Shown here: piece after piece, positions 1 through 14,179 of the stretch
How the letters are laid out: every line of letters starts with the position of its first letter
Position numbering within the stretch: the stretch's first letter is position 1
DNA from: Oscheius sp. JU75
Lineage: Eukaryota; Nematoda; Chromadorea; Rhabditida; Rhabditidae
Reading direction: 5' to 3'
Length of the DNA: 64,000 nucleotides
Assembly (NCBI GenBank): GCA_037178855.1
Contig: JASJZC010000005.1
Coordinates: 8,432,001-8,496,000, forward strand
Made by a program: the position numbers and the translations under genes
The notes under the pieces: generated by a model
Told to the model about the DNA's origin: nothing
Seen by the model: the letters and a program-made list of their open reading frames with translations, nothing else
Database searches by the model: none

Positions 1-2304
1 ATTTATGTTCTTACCAAGACAAGAACAAAAAGTATAGAGCATGAAAGGTAGTGAATGAGATAAGCAATGGTTTTTGATCAGGAACCTAACAAACTGCGAA
101 GGTGGAGTCGAAAAGAAGACGCCGCTGCATTCTTTGGACTTCTGACTAGCTCCAATTTGAGAGCCTGCGTGAGCCGCTGCTGCCGCGATTTCTAGGATGC
201 ATGACGGGTTTCAAGAACTGAGAGAGGGATGGAAGACAACGTTTGCAAAATATCCAATTAAACCTGTTTTCAAAGGAAGTGTGCCGGTGGAAGAAACACT
301 GAGAATGACGCTGACAGAACGTGTGTACACGGAGAGAGATGTTCCAATCAGAATCTGCCATCTGTGGGCCATCTCCTCGCGTCATTTTAAATGTTCGGTC
401 GGGGAGACGAGCTGCTTTTTAGTTTCCCGCCCAAACCAGGAAGAGAGGCGCTAAGCGTGGAGAAGGGTTTAGATAAAACGAACATCTTGCTAGCCTCTTG
501 ACTTTTCGGCTGTTTGATCGAAGCCAGGAGGCGCAATAAAACGAGCTTGAGAAGTGACACATGTCCAGGAGAGGGAGGTGACAGGTCTTAGGGTTCAGAC
601 CCTAAAGGATACCAGATATAAAAAGACAGAGAGACGGAGAGTCAGTCTGACTGGTCAAAAACAAAAAACTTCAAGACAGAACAGAACCTGCTACCCTCGT
701 TTTGTGAGTACACAAAATCAAAACATACCTCCACCGGAAGCCTCCTTAGTTCACAAGGTAAAAGGTATTGACATCACCATACATGGATCACTTCACTTGA
801 AGTTTTTTGGTTTTGAACCTCAAGTATTCGCATGTCATTCGAACAAAAGTCATATGAGAGTGCTAGTGAGCATATCTTGATGACACCGAGGAAAACACGT
901 CTAGGTGATGTACGCGTATATTTCAGGCACTTAGCGGATCTCCGGACATGCTTGCCCTTTAAAAACACGTTAATGTTTGATAGTAGCTGGAGGTTTCTGA
1001 TCTGAGGTCTGATAAAAGGAATGATTTCGAGCAGAAAATCTTTTGTTAACAGATGCATTTTATCCCCTCTAATCTCGTAAAACAGCTATCTTAAGAACGC
1101 CATGTGTCAGCGGATTACTTACAATGTTATGGGACCAACGCTTTTAGAATATTGTTAGTTTCTGTCAACTGCATGCAACACAAAGTTTGTGCAATTAGGT
1201 GCAAATTGGCGGCTGAGGTTGAATGTTCACGAACGTGAGAACCTAATTAAACAGAGTAACATAGGCATGGTTACATTGAGAAAGTGAAGTACGGACATTA
1301 TTGAACAAGGAGGATTGAAAAATGTCCACTGTGGTTACCCAAGACTTTGGGAATGTCCTTAGTTCTCCAACAAACCATGACTCCTTAGAAAATGGTAGCA
1401 CTTGGTTACGCAATTGGAAGCTTTCGCTCAATTTGCTACTGGTCGCCCGGGACTTTTCAATTTCATCGTTAAATCCACAGAAAATGTCATAAACGATATT
1501 TGTAGGACCAGGCACTAACAATGTATGCCTTGCAGGCTGTTGAGTCATAAAGTTGCAGTAAATGAGGATCCAAACACCAACTTTCGCTGTGCTTAATATT
1601 ATTAATATTATGCTTCAAAACTATTGAATGGATGTTGATTTACCACCAGTAAAGACAGCACAGTGTGCAAAGAAGAGATGGCTCATATAATAGCTTTCTT
1701 CACTTGTGCTTCATCCTTTCTCGAACTTCCCCAACTCTAATTCGTCAGAGGTAATGAGACTGGCCCGGGCTGACATCTTGTAGCGTAAAAAGTAAAGCAC
1801 ACATGAACAAGAGCTGAAGAGAGGCTAAGTGAGGCACAGAAAGGTAGTCTCATTTGTCTTTGTTCATCCGTGTGGTCATTGGTAGAGAGGGGGATTCGTA
1901 AACAATCATTTTCAGAGAGAGGCAAGTCTGGACATGTTCTATTTGTGAGAGAATAGATAGGTAAGCTGTGATTTGTGGACTATGGGTTGTACTCAGCAAT
2001 TTTGAGGATTATCATCAGAAAAGCAGATTTGAGAACAGCGCAACTTCTAAACATGAGATCTAGCCGGAAATAAAACTGTGTACACCAAGAGTTTTGAACA
2101 TGGCATTTAGAGAGCTTCCTAGTTCCACTCGAAAAGTTTCTTCTTTAGCCTCGGTCTTTGTCTCGTGCAGAACGACTCACTCCACATTAAGTACTGTTTG
2201 AGCAACAGACTGGACTGCAAACAACGTTTTCGCCCCTGGATAAGCGCAACGATACTCGCACTCTTTGGCTCCAAACTACCGACAAATTTCTGCGATTCTC
2301 AGAA
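1..2304. other. No gene recognised
   Basis: Only short open frames without family resemblance or convincing splice signals are visible on either strand. A 7-bp inverted repeat (TTAGGGT / ACCCTAA, 4-nt loop) sits near 588-605. The last 100 bases are the presumptive promoter of the secreted-protein gene that begins at 2305. Confidence 0.5.
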
Positions 2305-4389
2305 ATGGCTCAACTTCAACTATTCTTGACTATCCTTTTCGCAATAGTCTATGGTACTTCTTGTGATAAAAGCTGCGGTCTTGCGGAACAGTGCACAGAC
2401 CCCTTCAGAAACCTCAGGGACCTGACTGTGTGCAGGATTTCTGATGCAATGAGGTTAAACTCTTTGGAGAAGGTAAGTCGGATTCATTTGAACTGTTCAC
2501 AATGGCTATCGCCACTCCAGTTAAATTTTGAGCGACCACAAGAACATGTTAGAAGGAGCAGAGGCTAGTGAAAACGGGGGACCAATTACCTAGAGCGTGC
2601 CAAGTATATCAAAGTATGTCTTAAAATAAGTTGCCACAGATTGTTTTGAGTGAATGGAAAAATAGGTGCAACTGACAACCATTATTTTAGTTTAGACGGC
2701 TAGTTTTGGAGTTTAGGCATTAGAGAAAAAACCGGATCAACCGTTCCAATATAACAACAAACAGTTTCAAGGGAGTTAGACGCGTATTACGCTCAATTGT
2801 CGCTACACAATCTTGCCCATTTTGGTTGGGTCAACATCTCATATGACATAATATGCAGTCAGAGGTCAGGGGCAAGCTTGTGGAATTTTGGAGATACTGT
2901 TTTACTAATCTCCCTTTTGAAAACACCGGTTCTAAAGGATGGGTAAACTGCCGCATTTATAGAAGAATTACTGAAAAACACAAACTAATGCTACAATTTG
3001 GATCGGACTATGTAGCATTTCGTGGTACTTCCTGCACTTTCTATTCCAGGTCTTCAAGTCACTCGTAACTCAGTACTGCAATGGGAAAACACTGGACCAG
3101 ATAGGATCACGTGAGTGTGGACCTACCTCCCATCGAAGTGCTTCATATTTTTAGGCATGGAAACAACGCTAATGGCAAGCGGAGACATTGGTCTAATGAG
3201 CACGGGAATGGCGCTATTTGTCCCGTTTGAGAAATGCATCCAGGATCACGGCACAGACGTAACGACAGTAATTAATTCAGTAGGAAGAGCCGTCAAAACA
3301 GCGTTTAAAGACATCTTTGACGAGGTGAGGCAACCAACATTTTGAGAGGAAGAGGGAGAGGGGGAAGTGGGCAAATTCCCAGAAGAGACTCTATTTCGCG
3401 CCATCTCTAAAGTGCGGATCAGATAAAATTGAAATAATGAGTATTTTGGGCTCATTTCTTGGTGACAGGCACGAGAGCAAAAGCTATAATTTAACCGTCT
3501 TTAGGCGTCAAAAAACACTAGGCTATTTGACGCTTCGTAAACTAGAATATCAGCTGCTCGAACAGTTAATGAGCTGGTTAAGCTAAGTGGTTCAAGAAAC
3601 GTGTGTACGAGAACAAAACAATAAACAGCATAGGACTTAAAAGGTATTCTGTATTCTTTACGATGGATGTTAGAGATTTAATTGATAGGGGACGAGTGAT
3701 ACGTAGTTCAAAAAGAATCATATTGTAGAAGGAAATAGTGAATGGCCAAATCATTAAGATGTTTTCGACCTTCTCCGGTCTAATTCGGACAGTCAAGGAG
3801 TATGTTTCAAGTTTCAAGAAAAGGGTGGTACCTACAAAGACACAAGTAGTTTGGCAAAAAAAACCATTTTTGGAAGGCATTGTTTAAAGCTTGCCAGGGT
3901 ATTGACTGTTTTGTGGAAAATGATTTTGACGTTCACCCTTACAACTGTCGCGAAAAAAAACACGTCTATTGTTTTCCTAGTGATAGTTTTTTTGTAAGTC
4001 GTTCAACAAAGTAACGAAACAATTCGAGCAGACAAGCTCAAATGACCAAGTCTATAGTCGACGTGTTTACCCTAATCTCCTCTGTCTCATCACTTGTCGG
4101 CTACCGAATCAACTTCCATTCCTTTCCCAAAAACAATCACTTAGGCGATTAAAGTGGCAGCTCCCTATAAAGGAAAATGCAGTGACCCGGAGCTCTTTGA
4201 CGCAATTGGCCGCTTCGCATGTCCCAAAATGACTCACAGCATGGTCCAAAAGGTGAGAGGAGGGTAGAGATGAGTGGAAAAGGAACTTTTTTTCAGCTCT
4301 TCAATACGATAAAAGCCAAAGTCGGAAGTTCGTATGAATGTTTCAAGGCATTGGATGGAAAATTACTTCACATGAGTCCGTATGAATAA
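2305..4389 (+). CDS. Small secreted Cys-containing protein, function unknown
   Basis: Five exons (2305-2472, 3050-3110, 3155-3324, 4145-4252, 4297-4389) join in frame to 199 residues. Each junction has a GT donor and an AG acceptor, mostly T-rich, and the phases agree. The first 20 residues (MAQLQLFLTILFAIVYGTSC) form a good signal peptide, so the product should enter the secretory pathway. The mature part has about eight Cys, including CDKSC near the start, QYCNGK, KCIQ, KCSD, FACPK and YECF, and no further membrane span. The Cys spacing recalls nematode families of secreted all-helical domains such as DUF19 or CPG4, but I cannot assign it. Intron 1 is about 580 bp and intron 3 about 820 bp; neither shows a second gene. 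Confidence 0.75.
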
Positions 4390-6894
4390 AGTTCCCGCCG
4401 TTTTTAGTCTCCAAAAACAGATCTCTGTCCCGGCTCAAAAAGGAAACATCCTGAGAGAGTGGTTGAGCAAGTATTGGCCGGTAGATGCTATTGCAAAAGC
4501 GTAGACCGAGACTTAGAAAGACAGATACCGTGAGAATCAGAGAGATAGATGTACAGAGACAGATAGATAGATAGATGCCCCACCTCTTAAAATAGAGAAA
4601 AGAGAACAGCTTGTTTTTGTTAACCTCCAGATCCATTCTCTCCCTCCCTCTCCATAATTGAATGATCGTTGAGAATGACCTAGTTGGCGTATCCGAACGA
4701 AGTAGAACAGAAGAGAATGTCACTGATAAAAGAAGTTGTGATCCAATGGGTACACCCACCTGCACACGTGCAAAAATGTGAGGTTATAATGGATTTAAGG
4801 ACAAAAAAAGAACGTGCATGTATTTAGTGTGAGAACGTCATTATTTTGCATTAATAACGAGAAGAGAGTGAGAGAGAGAGAGAGAAGAGCAAGAAGTGAA
4901 TTGGGAGCAAAGAAAAACGCCGAATTTAGCCACAAAAAATAGTAAGAGTTGTTTCCCAGAATGAGCTGCTATTTTCACACTACCGTATCTGGCCAAAGGA
5001 TTTGCGCGAGTCCAAACAGCAAATAAGGACTGTGAGAAGGAAAAACAGAAAACAAATAAGGTAGTAATGCCCATACATGAGTAAGTCAACTTTGACAAGA
5101 TGCTTCTTCCTACTCCCCTTGGTCAGAAGCCTGTCGTGTCTCTCGCTTCTGCCAAAACAACTCATTGTTTCCGCCTGCATAACAAATTGTCCTAGGTTAA
5201 AACTCGGAGGCAAAACAATGTGGTAGCGAATGATATCTCTTTTCTTGATGCGAACCCTTTAAAGTGATGTGGCATCCTCTCCGCGAACTCTAAACTGACA
5301 GCTGACAGTATGAGAACTTGCCTCTGAACTTTTACCGCAAAAACAGCTTGCTTTAGAGAAAGAGAGGATTCTGGAAGGGGGAAAGTAACAAAAGATGAGG
5401 GGAAGTTGTCAGCCAGTCCGACCCCACAGACTATGTCGGTCTCCGTGGATTTTCCAGACCGATGGACGTCTAATGGTTCGGTGCAGTCGACTATGAGAGA
5501 GCCATTTCCGCAATGAGAAAGTATTGGTATGGAGCTTCTTGTCGGTGCATGCTTTTTGAGACAAGAAACAAGAATTGTTAAATAAGACAGAATTTTCTTA
5601 TTTTCCCACTGTAACTATTGACTCGGGTAAGAAACGAATCGCTTTATTTCACAATAGAAATGTCATTTTAAACATCGGTGAAAGAGTTTGACAGACCGAG
5701 ATGGTACGAGGGAGACAACACGAAAAAGTCAAGGTATGCTATGGATGTGTACCGCTATCACGATTCAAAAACTGGTAGTTTTTATTGTTTTTCATTAAAA
5801 AAAGACCTATTTCTCGAAAAATCATCAGGAGTTCAAAAACCCAATGTTTCCCAATGAAAAACTCTTCTGCATGATTTGTGCTCCCAAAACTGGTATTCCA
5901 ATGTGTTTTAATGTTTTTTCACTACACCTATATCCGGCTAGCAAGATCCAACATATGTGACGTCTAGACCAAGGTTCGAAGCTGAAGTATAAATTGCAGC
6001 AATTGTAAGTATGGAGTCATTGATCATTTTGGGTAGGATTTCTATTCGCGGTTAACAAGATCACAAAAACCACAAAAGCATGTTGGTTGTCATAAAATGA
6101 AGAATGAGCGTGTAAAGATTAGCTGTTATGATGTGTTTTGTTCGTCGCCGCTGGCGCTCTTGAACCCGGGACAGCTGTTCTTCCCACCCAGGAATCCCAA
6201 AAAGATCTCGTGGCTCAAAGAGTAGTAGAGGGACCCAATCCAAATTACACAGTGTCATCGTGAGATGTTTTGGTGGTCATCCAAAGGGACCCCCGGCTGT
6301 CACATTACAGCTAGCTGGCCCCCCTCTGGTCAGCTTTCTGGGGTCACAGCAACATTTCTCGCGCGCGAGATGAGCAACCCGGCAGCACCCTATTCTGCCA
6401 GGGACATCATTGACAGGCTGGTTTTCTTTTCACTTTTTGGGGAGAATCAAATGACTCACTCTATTTGGCTAGAACCAAGTTCTCTGTCGGGCGGATGTTT
6501 TTAATTTAGAGAGACTCTTGGAAAAGAGGAAGCAGCAGTCTTCTGACTTGGCGACCTCTCACCCTTGAGTTTAGATGAAAAACAACAAATGTTTTGGTTG
6601 AAAGATGTGTTTAGCTGTGTAGTGGGGACCGTCTGCTGATGTTATGTCTTCAATGAAATGTTGTGAAAGATGAAATGACAGGCAGTTTGACAGGTTTCCT
6701 CAATACAAAGAGCCGTCTGTGGCTTTGGAGATATGCCTTTGGTAGATAGAAAAAAAAACAGAGGCATAGTGACAAAGACAGAGAGACAGAAATTATGGTT
6801 AAGACTCTAACTCTGTGTAACTTCTCAAAAAACAAGCATCTAGATAGTCCGGATCTACTTTACTTTTATGTCCGACATATTTAGTGTTTTTCAG
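4390..6894. other. No gene recognised; microsatellites
   Basis: Contains a GATA-type microsatellite near 4556-4576 (repeats of AGAT) and a GA microsatellite near 4867-4890. A possible coding start at 5701 (MVRGRQHEKVK, then a GTATGC donor at 5734) could be a first exon of the downstream coiled-coil gene, but its phase 0 does not fit the exon starting at 6895 without another exon between. Nothing else is supported. Confidence 0.4.
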
Positions 6895-9800
6895 ATACGA
6901 ATCCGAAGAAGATGAGTTTGTCCGGGAGCTGGAAGAGATGCGACGGAATCTTCAAGGAAAGGAAGAAGAGATTCCCCAGGATCCTGCTCCCATACTCAGT
7001 AAATCTTTATATTCTTCCAGACTTTCCAGGCAGCCGTAAAGTTGCTAAAGAGGAACAGATTGCCTTGTCCCTCGGCGTTGGGCACTATTCTTTCCTGCTG
7101 ACCTCAATGTTTCCAGGCGTCCTCTGCAGCCTTGTCGACGAGATCGGATCTCTCCGATCCGAAAACCGACATTTGAAAACACGCCTAGCTCCTTCTCCAA
7201 GCAGGACAAAGGTCGAATCTTGAGAACGGAAACAATAATAATAGTTTTCAGAACATGGTCCAGAGAATGTCAGCAATTTTTGATGGGAGAGCCTCAGCAG
7301 CTAGCATCATTCCAAAACTGAGGCGACCAGCTCATGCAGAAATAAGGACAGGAGCCCGGGAGAGGCTTTCAACCCCGCCAAGGAAGGATTGCCTAACTAC
7401 TTCTTCAATCTCGACCGACTTCTCGGACAATAGAAACAGGGCTCCGCCACTGGTGGAGCCGGAAATGAGCGACAGTGATATTGACGAGAATGTGTTTTCA
7501 GAGGTGGGTTTCTCTGTCTCTCTATCTTACTTCTTTCTCTTCCTCTGTCTGTCAGATAACTTATGTCCTTAGGATCAGCAAGACTACTCTCGCCGCTCTC
7601 GACGAGGAGCAGTCCGGCGATGCGAAATGTCTCTCAGCGAATGTACTTCACCTTCCTCAGCATCTTCTAGTCGAGAGCCTAGTGAAGCCATGACTACCAG
7701 CAGATCATCTTTCTTCGAAATCTTCGGTTTTCGTCGTCGAAGAGGAGTAGAAGCTGCCACCTCTCCATTGCCCCCAACCAAGCCGATTCTGAAAAAGAAA
7801 AAGCGACGCATGTCTCAAGAAGAGAGCACTCTTCACTATGCTTCCAGTGAGATGTTTCATCCAGGTTCGAGGAGACCCCCCCGTTACGAAGGTTTGAGTT
7901 TTTTTTCGCTATAGAACTTGAGTTCTCCAGCCACCGAGACCAGCTTCTTACTATCCAAGGGAGGATTCTGAGGATTCTGATAATATGAGAGCCAGGAAAG
8001 CCACTTCATTCCTGGATGTTCATAGTAACAGAGGAACAAATAGTAAGTTCAAGATATTGGTGTTATCTGTTCTCCGTCCTAATTTTTCTGTCTCACTGTC
8101 TCTTCGCTGTGGGCAAGGTTGTCAGACCTTTTGATCTCAACCCCGAATCCTCTTAAAATTATGTAATATTCATTCAGACAGCATTCCCACTCGTGTTGAC
8201 TGGGAGACCCGACATCGCCACGAGAAAGATAATCTGATGGCTCAGATCGAGGAGATGAAGCTTCGAAATCAGCGTTTAGTCGAGCAGCTCCGTGAGAAAA
8301 GCTCCCAGTTCAGCAAGCTACAGATGCACACAAACAGGATGGAGGAACAGGTACCTTTGCTCATATTTTTAAGATCAATTACTGTTCAGCTCGATCGCTG
8401 TCTCAAGAAACAGTCTTTCAATGAAAAAGTGGATATGATGCTTCTCGACCAAAAAATTGTCAAAGTTCCTGAAGCCATTTTGGAGAACGTCGAAGACCGA
8501 CTTCGACAATTCGACTCTGCTGCCAGAACTTGTCGGAATGAAGTGAATATCAACTGCCAGAAGGTAGGTTCCCTAAGTCCGTGATTTTCAAGTCGTTCCG
8601 TTCCACTGTTCCGCTCCTTGCAGCTACGAACCGTTGCCTTATCATTGGCCGGACACAATACAAGTGAACTCTATCGGACGATTCTTCGATAACGAAACCA
8701 TGCCTGAGGGGCCTAGGTGCACGTAGCAGTTTTTCGATGTCAGATGACGCAAGATATTGGTGGGCTATGGAGATGGACAGTTTCTGTTGCGTGTCGAATT
8801 GAATATGTCGCCTTGTTTTAGCCTTTGTCCTTGTAGGTCTGTAAGCCATGTCTGGAAGACCAATCGTAGAGATTCTGTTGTTCCGATAGCTCTCTAAAAA
8901 AGACGCCTTTATCAAAAACATTGAGCACTGTCCATGGGGCCTAAGTTTTGATTTAAGCACAATCTCTATATCTTTCGATTCCTTGAACCCTGACTTGTAC
9001 CAAGTTCCGCTAATAGATACGAGACAACGACACCGTCTAGGCGATCACTAGTCTTCCCAAAACTATCTGCTCTTTATGTTTGACCTACTGTCTATTGCAA
9101 GCTTCTCTTTCTGTTAATTTCTCAATGACGAACTAAGTTTTCACCCTGGTCATCTTAACATCATTCTGTCAAAACTATAATGTCAGAAAAAAGTACCCGA
9201 TCGACTTTAGCCTTGATCAAAATTTCCACTTATCCTCTCTCAGAATCTATTGCCGAACTCTGATCGCTGAACTTGACCTTCCGGATCTTGCAATCAGCAA
9301 TCAGTTTCCCAAAGTCCCTTTTCCAGGCACTCAACACAAATGCACAAGAACGAATCGCTTATCAGGCATCCTTGGAGCAGTTGGACAGACTACAGAGGGA
9401 GAACTTCACCCTGATGAAGAGTCATTATCTAGGTTCGTTTGGCTGTCAATTTCTTGGCTTGTTGACACCAAACAATATACAGACGAAAGTGGCCTGGAGC
9501 CGGCTCTTCGAAGGAAATTGGAATTGTTGCCGTCGTACGAGGCACTCTACTCGCTGACAACAAGGGCAGTTCAAAAAATCAGCGAACTGAGGTTGGGGAC
9601 CATGATTTCCCGTTTAAAAAAATTAAGATGGAGCTTAATGGAGAAAACCGCCGACCTAGGGAAGGCCGAAATATCTCTCATTCAATCGAAGGCAAAAACG
9701 ATGCTGGGACAGGTTCACAGTGAAAAACTCCGTCTCAAATTGAAGTCGGAATGGAAAAAGCCAAGACGACCAAACTCCTTCCACGGCGAAGCAAATTCTT

Positions 9801-11090
9801 TCAAAGTGAAATATAAAATTATTGAATAGTTTCGAAAACAACTGTTCAGAATACACCGGAGATTGAGTCCCTCCATCTGGAACAATACCGAGTCCATACT
9901 GTCGACAGGATGCGAAAGATGGCCAAGATGAAGTCGATCGACAATCAAATACAAGCCATTGAGAAGGAGTACTACAGTATTATTGGCCATGGGAAGGAGG
10001 AGAGAGGTAAGAGCTGATAGAAATAGATAACTTGGTGAGCTAGTTTGTCTTGCAAAAATCGCTACGAAACTTTGAGAGCCGTTGGACTAAGAAAAAATTG
10101 TGACAAGAGTCAAACGAGAGCCAAACAGTTTGGGAACAGGGAACGTGCTTGTTGTTTCAGAACAGACTGTTTTTACCTAGTGCCCCATCTCTCATCTGGA
10201 AACTTAGAAATCAGGGACAGTGTAAGAGATAACAATACTCTTTCAGAATCTGGAATTCCTAAGCGTACCATGGAGACGGTGGTACATCGACAAGACTCTA
10301 ATCATCGTCCAGAATCTCGAATCGAATACATGATGAGGGAGATGGGGACCCGAAAGCCGAAACCTTACTCTCCTGTCCTGGAGAAAAAAGAGTCCGACCG
10401 TCGAAACCGTCCGATCAGTATGGCAGAGATCGAGGAGGAAATGAAGCAGAGAATCTACGAGGATCGAAGAAACTGTAATAGACAGACCTCAGACTTGTAG
10501 TTGTCTCTTACTCTTCGAGAAAAAAGTAGTTTCAGGGCAAGAAGACCAAGTCTTCGGGCAGCAGTTGTCTCTTCCACTCAAGAGATCCACAAACTCAGTA
10601 GTCCGACAGCAACACCGGTCATGGCCAGGCGAGTTCTGGTCCAAGAGAGAATGAGTCCGAGAGGAGAAGGTATCCCGAGACCGAGAAAAGTCGAGAGAGG
10701 CTTCAGTACCGATAGTGGACAAGTTGATGTTAACGTGGAGGAGGCAAAGCTGAGACAAGAACATCAGAGAGTAAGCCAAGCGACAGTGATTGAAACTTGT
10801 CTTCAGAGTATCCATATCGAGGAAAAACGAAAGAGTATGAGCTTGGCCAGCTCCGGAAGAATTCAACGCGCCGTGCCGGTACAGGTTTCCAGAATTAGAC
10901 CTCCGACTCAGATGTCTTCTCATCTACGACCGGTAATTAATTTATCGTCTAAATTTCATAAATAACAATTCAGAATTCTGTTTCCCAGCAACGACCGGAA
11001 TCTTCTCATCCAGTTGAAGATCCAACTCGGTCTGCCATCAAACCTGCACGAAGTTGGCTCGAGAAAATCCGTTCAATGAAGAAGAACTAG
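6895..11090 (+). CDS. Coiled-coil, Arg/Ser-rich intracellular protein (5' end not found)
   Basis: At least fourteen exons carry one continuous charged protein. Clear blocks are about 6895-6998 (YESEEDEFVRELEEMRR), 7130-7211, 7253-7503, 7573-7890, 7950-8040, 8179-8350, 8391-8562, 9327-9431, 9481-9592, 9620-9800, 9855-10011, 10247-10490, 10538-10932 and 10975-11090 (ends PARSWLEKIRSMKKN then stop). Two long coiled coils are visible around 8179-8562 and 9327-10011, separated and followed by basic, Ser/Pro-rich, low-complexity stretches. There is no signal peptide, membrane span or catalytic motif. The composition suggests a scaffold, for example centrosomal or cytoskeletal, but that is inference and no ortholog is recognised. 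The exon at 6895 begins in mid-codon, so upstream coding is missing. The join between 8562 and 9327 is uncertain; an exon near 8624-8690 may belong. Confidence 0.7.
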
Positions 11091-12572
11091 AATTTTTATA
11101 TCATAGACTCTAGAATGAACGTTGTTTATTACCATGCTTGCAAACACACAGAGGGGTTCAAGGTTCCAAAAGGGGGTGACGCATGGCCGGCGGAAGGAAC
11201 TTTGTCCTCATTCCAGCTGGTCGTTTGGGGGCGAACTGCTCGACTACAACCAGAAGGTCAGATTGCAGCGATTTTTAGCACATTGACGGTTCTCTGAAGG
11301 CATAGGGGAACGGGGCGTAAATAGGTGGACAAAGTACGGGGCAGAAAACGGTATACCAATGGCATGAGACAGAGAGACAGATACTGTTCCTTTGCTCTGA
11401 GCTACTGTACTATCTTTATCCTTTAGACCCAATCTAGACTACAAAACATGTTGTTTTCCTCCTGATTATTTCATAACTGCGTCATCACCCCAGTTCTTTC
11501 TCCCGTCTCGCTACAGAGTGGAGTGACCAGGCGCAAGTTCAATTTATGTGTGATCAGGCATGCACAGACTTCGGGTAGAGAGTGTTGCGCCGCCCTTTCG
11601 ACCAGCAGTTGATAGCGTTTCCAGGAAGCGATATAAGGACAGGGCATGGTGCCATTCTGTCAGCAGCGTTGTTTGATAGCACGTCGGCTCAGACAATGTG
11701 CCCTTCTGGAAACTTCTCGCCTTCTTTCTTTGACTTCATATCTTTCAACTGATTCCCTGCAAATATTTCTTTTTTGGAAACGACTTTTCACTATTCTAAC
11801 TGTGATGTACACAGTAATCTTCTGCAAGTTCACTTTGCTTTCAAAATGTATTTCTCTCTTCGTTAATCAAAATGGGCCTTTCACTTCGCCCTAACTGTAA
11901 GTAACAATGCAAAAAGAAGGCAGTTTGTTTGAAAAGTATGAGTCTCTCAACACTTGTGTTCAGACCAATAGTTCTCGATGACCCTCTTTTCTTTCGCAGT
12001 AACGGGTTTCGAGCTATAGTAATATGAGAACATTGCTGTTGCGTATCTCAATATTTTCTGTTTGAAATGTTGAGTCGATTTTCAAAACCTTGAATCATCC
12101 GCCTCTTCTGTGTTGCCAATTCTCAGATGTTGTAGTGCACAAGTAAAGACAGAGTTTAGTTTCTCACCCAGACAATTTGACCCTTTTAATGTTGTCGCTC
12201 CCCCAAGCACAAAAACCTTGAGCACACACTGTTTCCACCCTCGCCGGGGTGGACGGCCTTTAGCTCAAAAAGCGATCAGTGCCGTCGCGGCGGTCGCAAG
12301 TGATGTGGCGTGATCGGACGAGACACCCTGGTCACGCAGGGTAGGAAGGGCATGTCAAGTTATTAGATTATCGCTCCTCATTGTCTCCCAACTGCTCTCA
12401 TTTCCTGTTCTCTAGGACTTTTTCCAAATAAATCTTCCACTAGACCCTGTAGTCTCCGATAGGGAGCAAGACAGGTGTTCCGCTACCTTTTCGCATCATT
12501 TTTCTTCCTCTCTCTTTCTCCTTATCTCGAGTGCTGAATTCTCATTTTAGGGTTAACACATAGACAACAACC
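11091..12572. other. Intergenic, no gene recognised
   Basis: Holds the 3' flank of the coiled-coil gene and the promoter side of the desaturase. Several short open frames show no family features. A GC-rich patch lies near 12238-12320. No convincing exon series was found. Confidence 0.45.
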
Positions 12573-13956
12573 ATGACAGTCGTCACTTCAATGAGGCACA
12601 CGAAGCAGGAGAAGCCGATCGCCGAGCAGTTCCTGGCAGCCGAGCTGGATGTCATGGAGGAGCTGATGGAGGAAAGCAAACAGGTTGGTACTTTTAGCAC
12701 TTTATTTGTTGGGCACATTCTTTCTGAGGCAGTATCGAAGTTAAGGCTAATTTTGATTTGGAAAAAAACGCGAGTGATAGAAAGAGTTAGGTAAGGGAAC
12801 CGAGCTTTGTACTACTGACCCTATCCTGTGAAAAGCGATCGTTTGTTCGTTGACAATAGTTCATTTCGCCTTTTCAGTTCACCTTCGAGACCCAAGTAGT
12901 CTGGAGAAATGTCGCCCTCTTTGTTGCTCTTCACCTTGGAGCTCTTCTCGGTCTCTACCAGGTCTTCTTCGAGGCCAAATGGCAAACCCTTGCCTTCAGT
13001 AAGTCTTATAAAACCTACGTTTTATAATCCGCACTTTTAGTGTTCTTCATGCACGTCTTCTCCGGTCTTGGAATCACGGCCGGAGCCCACAGACTCTGGG
13101 CTCACAGGAGCTACAAGGCCACCCTCCCCGCTCGTGTTCTTCTGATGTTCATGCAGAGCTCAGCCTTCCAAAACGACATCATTGAATGGGCCCGTGACCA
13201 TCGCTGCCATCACAAGTGGACCGATACTGATGCCGACCCACACAGCACCACTCGTGGATTCTTTTTCGCTCACATGGGATGGCTGTTGGTTAAGAAGCAC
13301 CCTCAGGTTGGTCTCAGAATTAATTTTTTGCCTCGTTAGACATTCCAAAAACTGGAAAACCTATGACCGTCTTATGAACGCCATGACCTTCCATTTCCAG
13401 GTCAAGAAGCAGGGAGGAAAGCTCGATCTCTCCGATCTCTTCGCCGACCCCGTCTGCACCTTCCAACGCCGTTACTACCTTCCCCTCGTTGCCATCTTCT
13501 GCTTCCTGATCCCTACTCTCCTTCCCATGAAAATGTGGGGCGAGTCGGCCTTCGTCGCCTTCTACACCTGCGGACTCCTCAGATACAGTCTCCTCCTTCA
13601 TGCCACCTGGTTCATCAACTCTGCCGCTCACTAGTGAGTTTCCTATTAGAAATTGGACTAAATGTTCTGTTTTCAGCTTCGGCTACAAGCCTTATGACGC
13701 CAGAATCAGCCCAGTCGAGTCTTTGTGGACGACTGTCACTGCTATTGGAGAAGGTGGACACAACTACCACCACACTTTCCCTCAGGACTACCGCACCTCA
13801 GAGTACTCTCTGAAACTGAACTGGACAAGACTCTTTATTGATACTCTGGCTGCTGTTGGTCTCGTCTACGACAGAAAGTTTGTTGGAGAAGAGATCATCA
13901 AGCGACAGATTGCCTCACATGGTGATGGTCACAAGAGAACTGGACACCATCACTGA
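12573..13956 (+). CDS. Delta-9 fatty acid (stearoyl-CoA) desaturase
   Basis: Five exons (12573-12683, 12878-12998, 13042-13306, 13401-13634, 13677-13956) give 336 residues, the normal size for nematode FAT-5/6/7 enzymes. The three histidine boxes of the membrane di-iron centre are all present: HRLWAH (residues 94-99), HRCHH (131-135) and HNYHH (272-276). Hydrophobic segments flank box 1 and lie around residues 190-230, as in the four-pass ER enzyme. The family uses cytochrome b5, NADH and O2 to insert a delta-9 double bond into saturated acyl-CoA, making oleate or palmitoleate for membranes and fat stores. The start MTVVTSMRHTKQEK is the first in-frame Met and follows an A-rich context. Codon use is strongly biased (CTC, GCC, ACC), unlike the neighbours, suggesting high expression. 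All key residues look intact. Confidence 0.95.
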
Positions 13957-14179
13957 AAGAGACTCAGTGTGTAGCCGTTCTGTGTACACTCTAACTTTGC
14001 TCGGGTATCAGCTTCATATACATTAGAAATATGAGCTACTTCTGCCTTAAATGAATCGTTTTCAATATGAAAGTTTCTGCCAATTGAGAGACCTCATTTA
14101 TGCAAAAATTGCTGTTTTTGTACGCAATTGCCGATCTACAATACAATACCATCTCGTCTATACATAATTCTATGTCCTA

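Noticed and set aside
588-605. Hairpin with TTAGGGT arms, telomere-like
   Set aside because: A single 7-bp inverted repeat; nematode telomere repeat is TTAGGC in tandem, which is not seen.
1243-1548. 101-codon minus-strand open frame
   Set aside because: No family resemblance, no splice partners, low-complexity-free but featureless.
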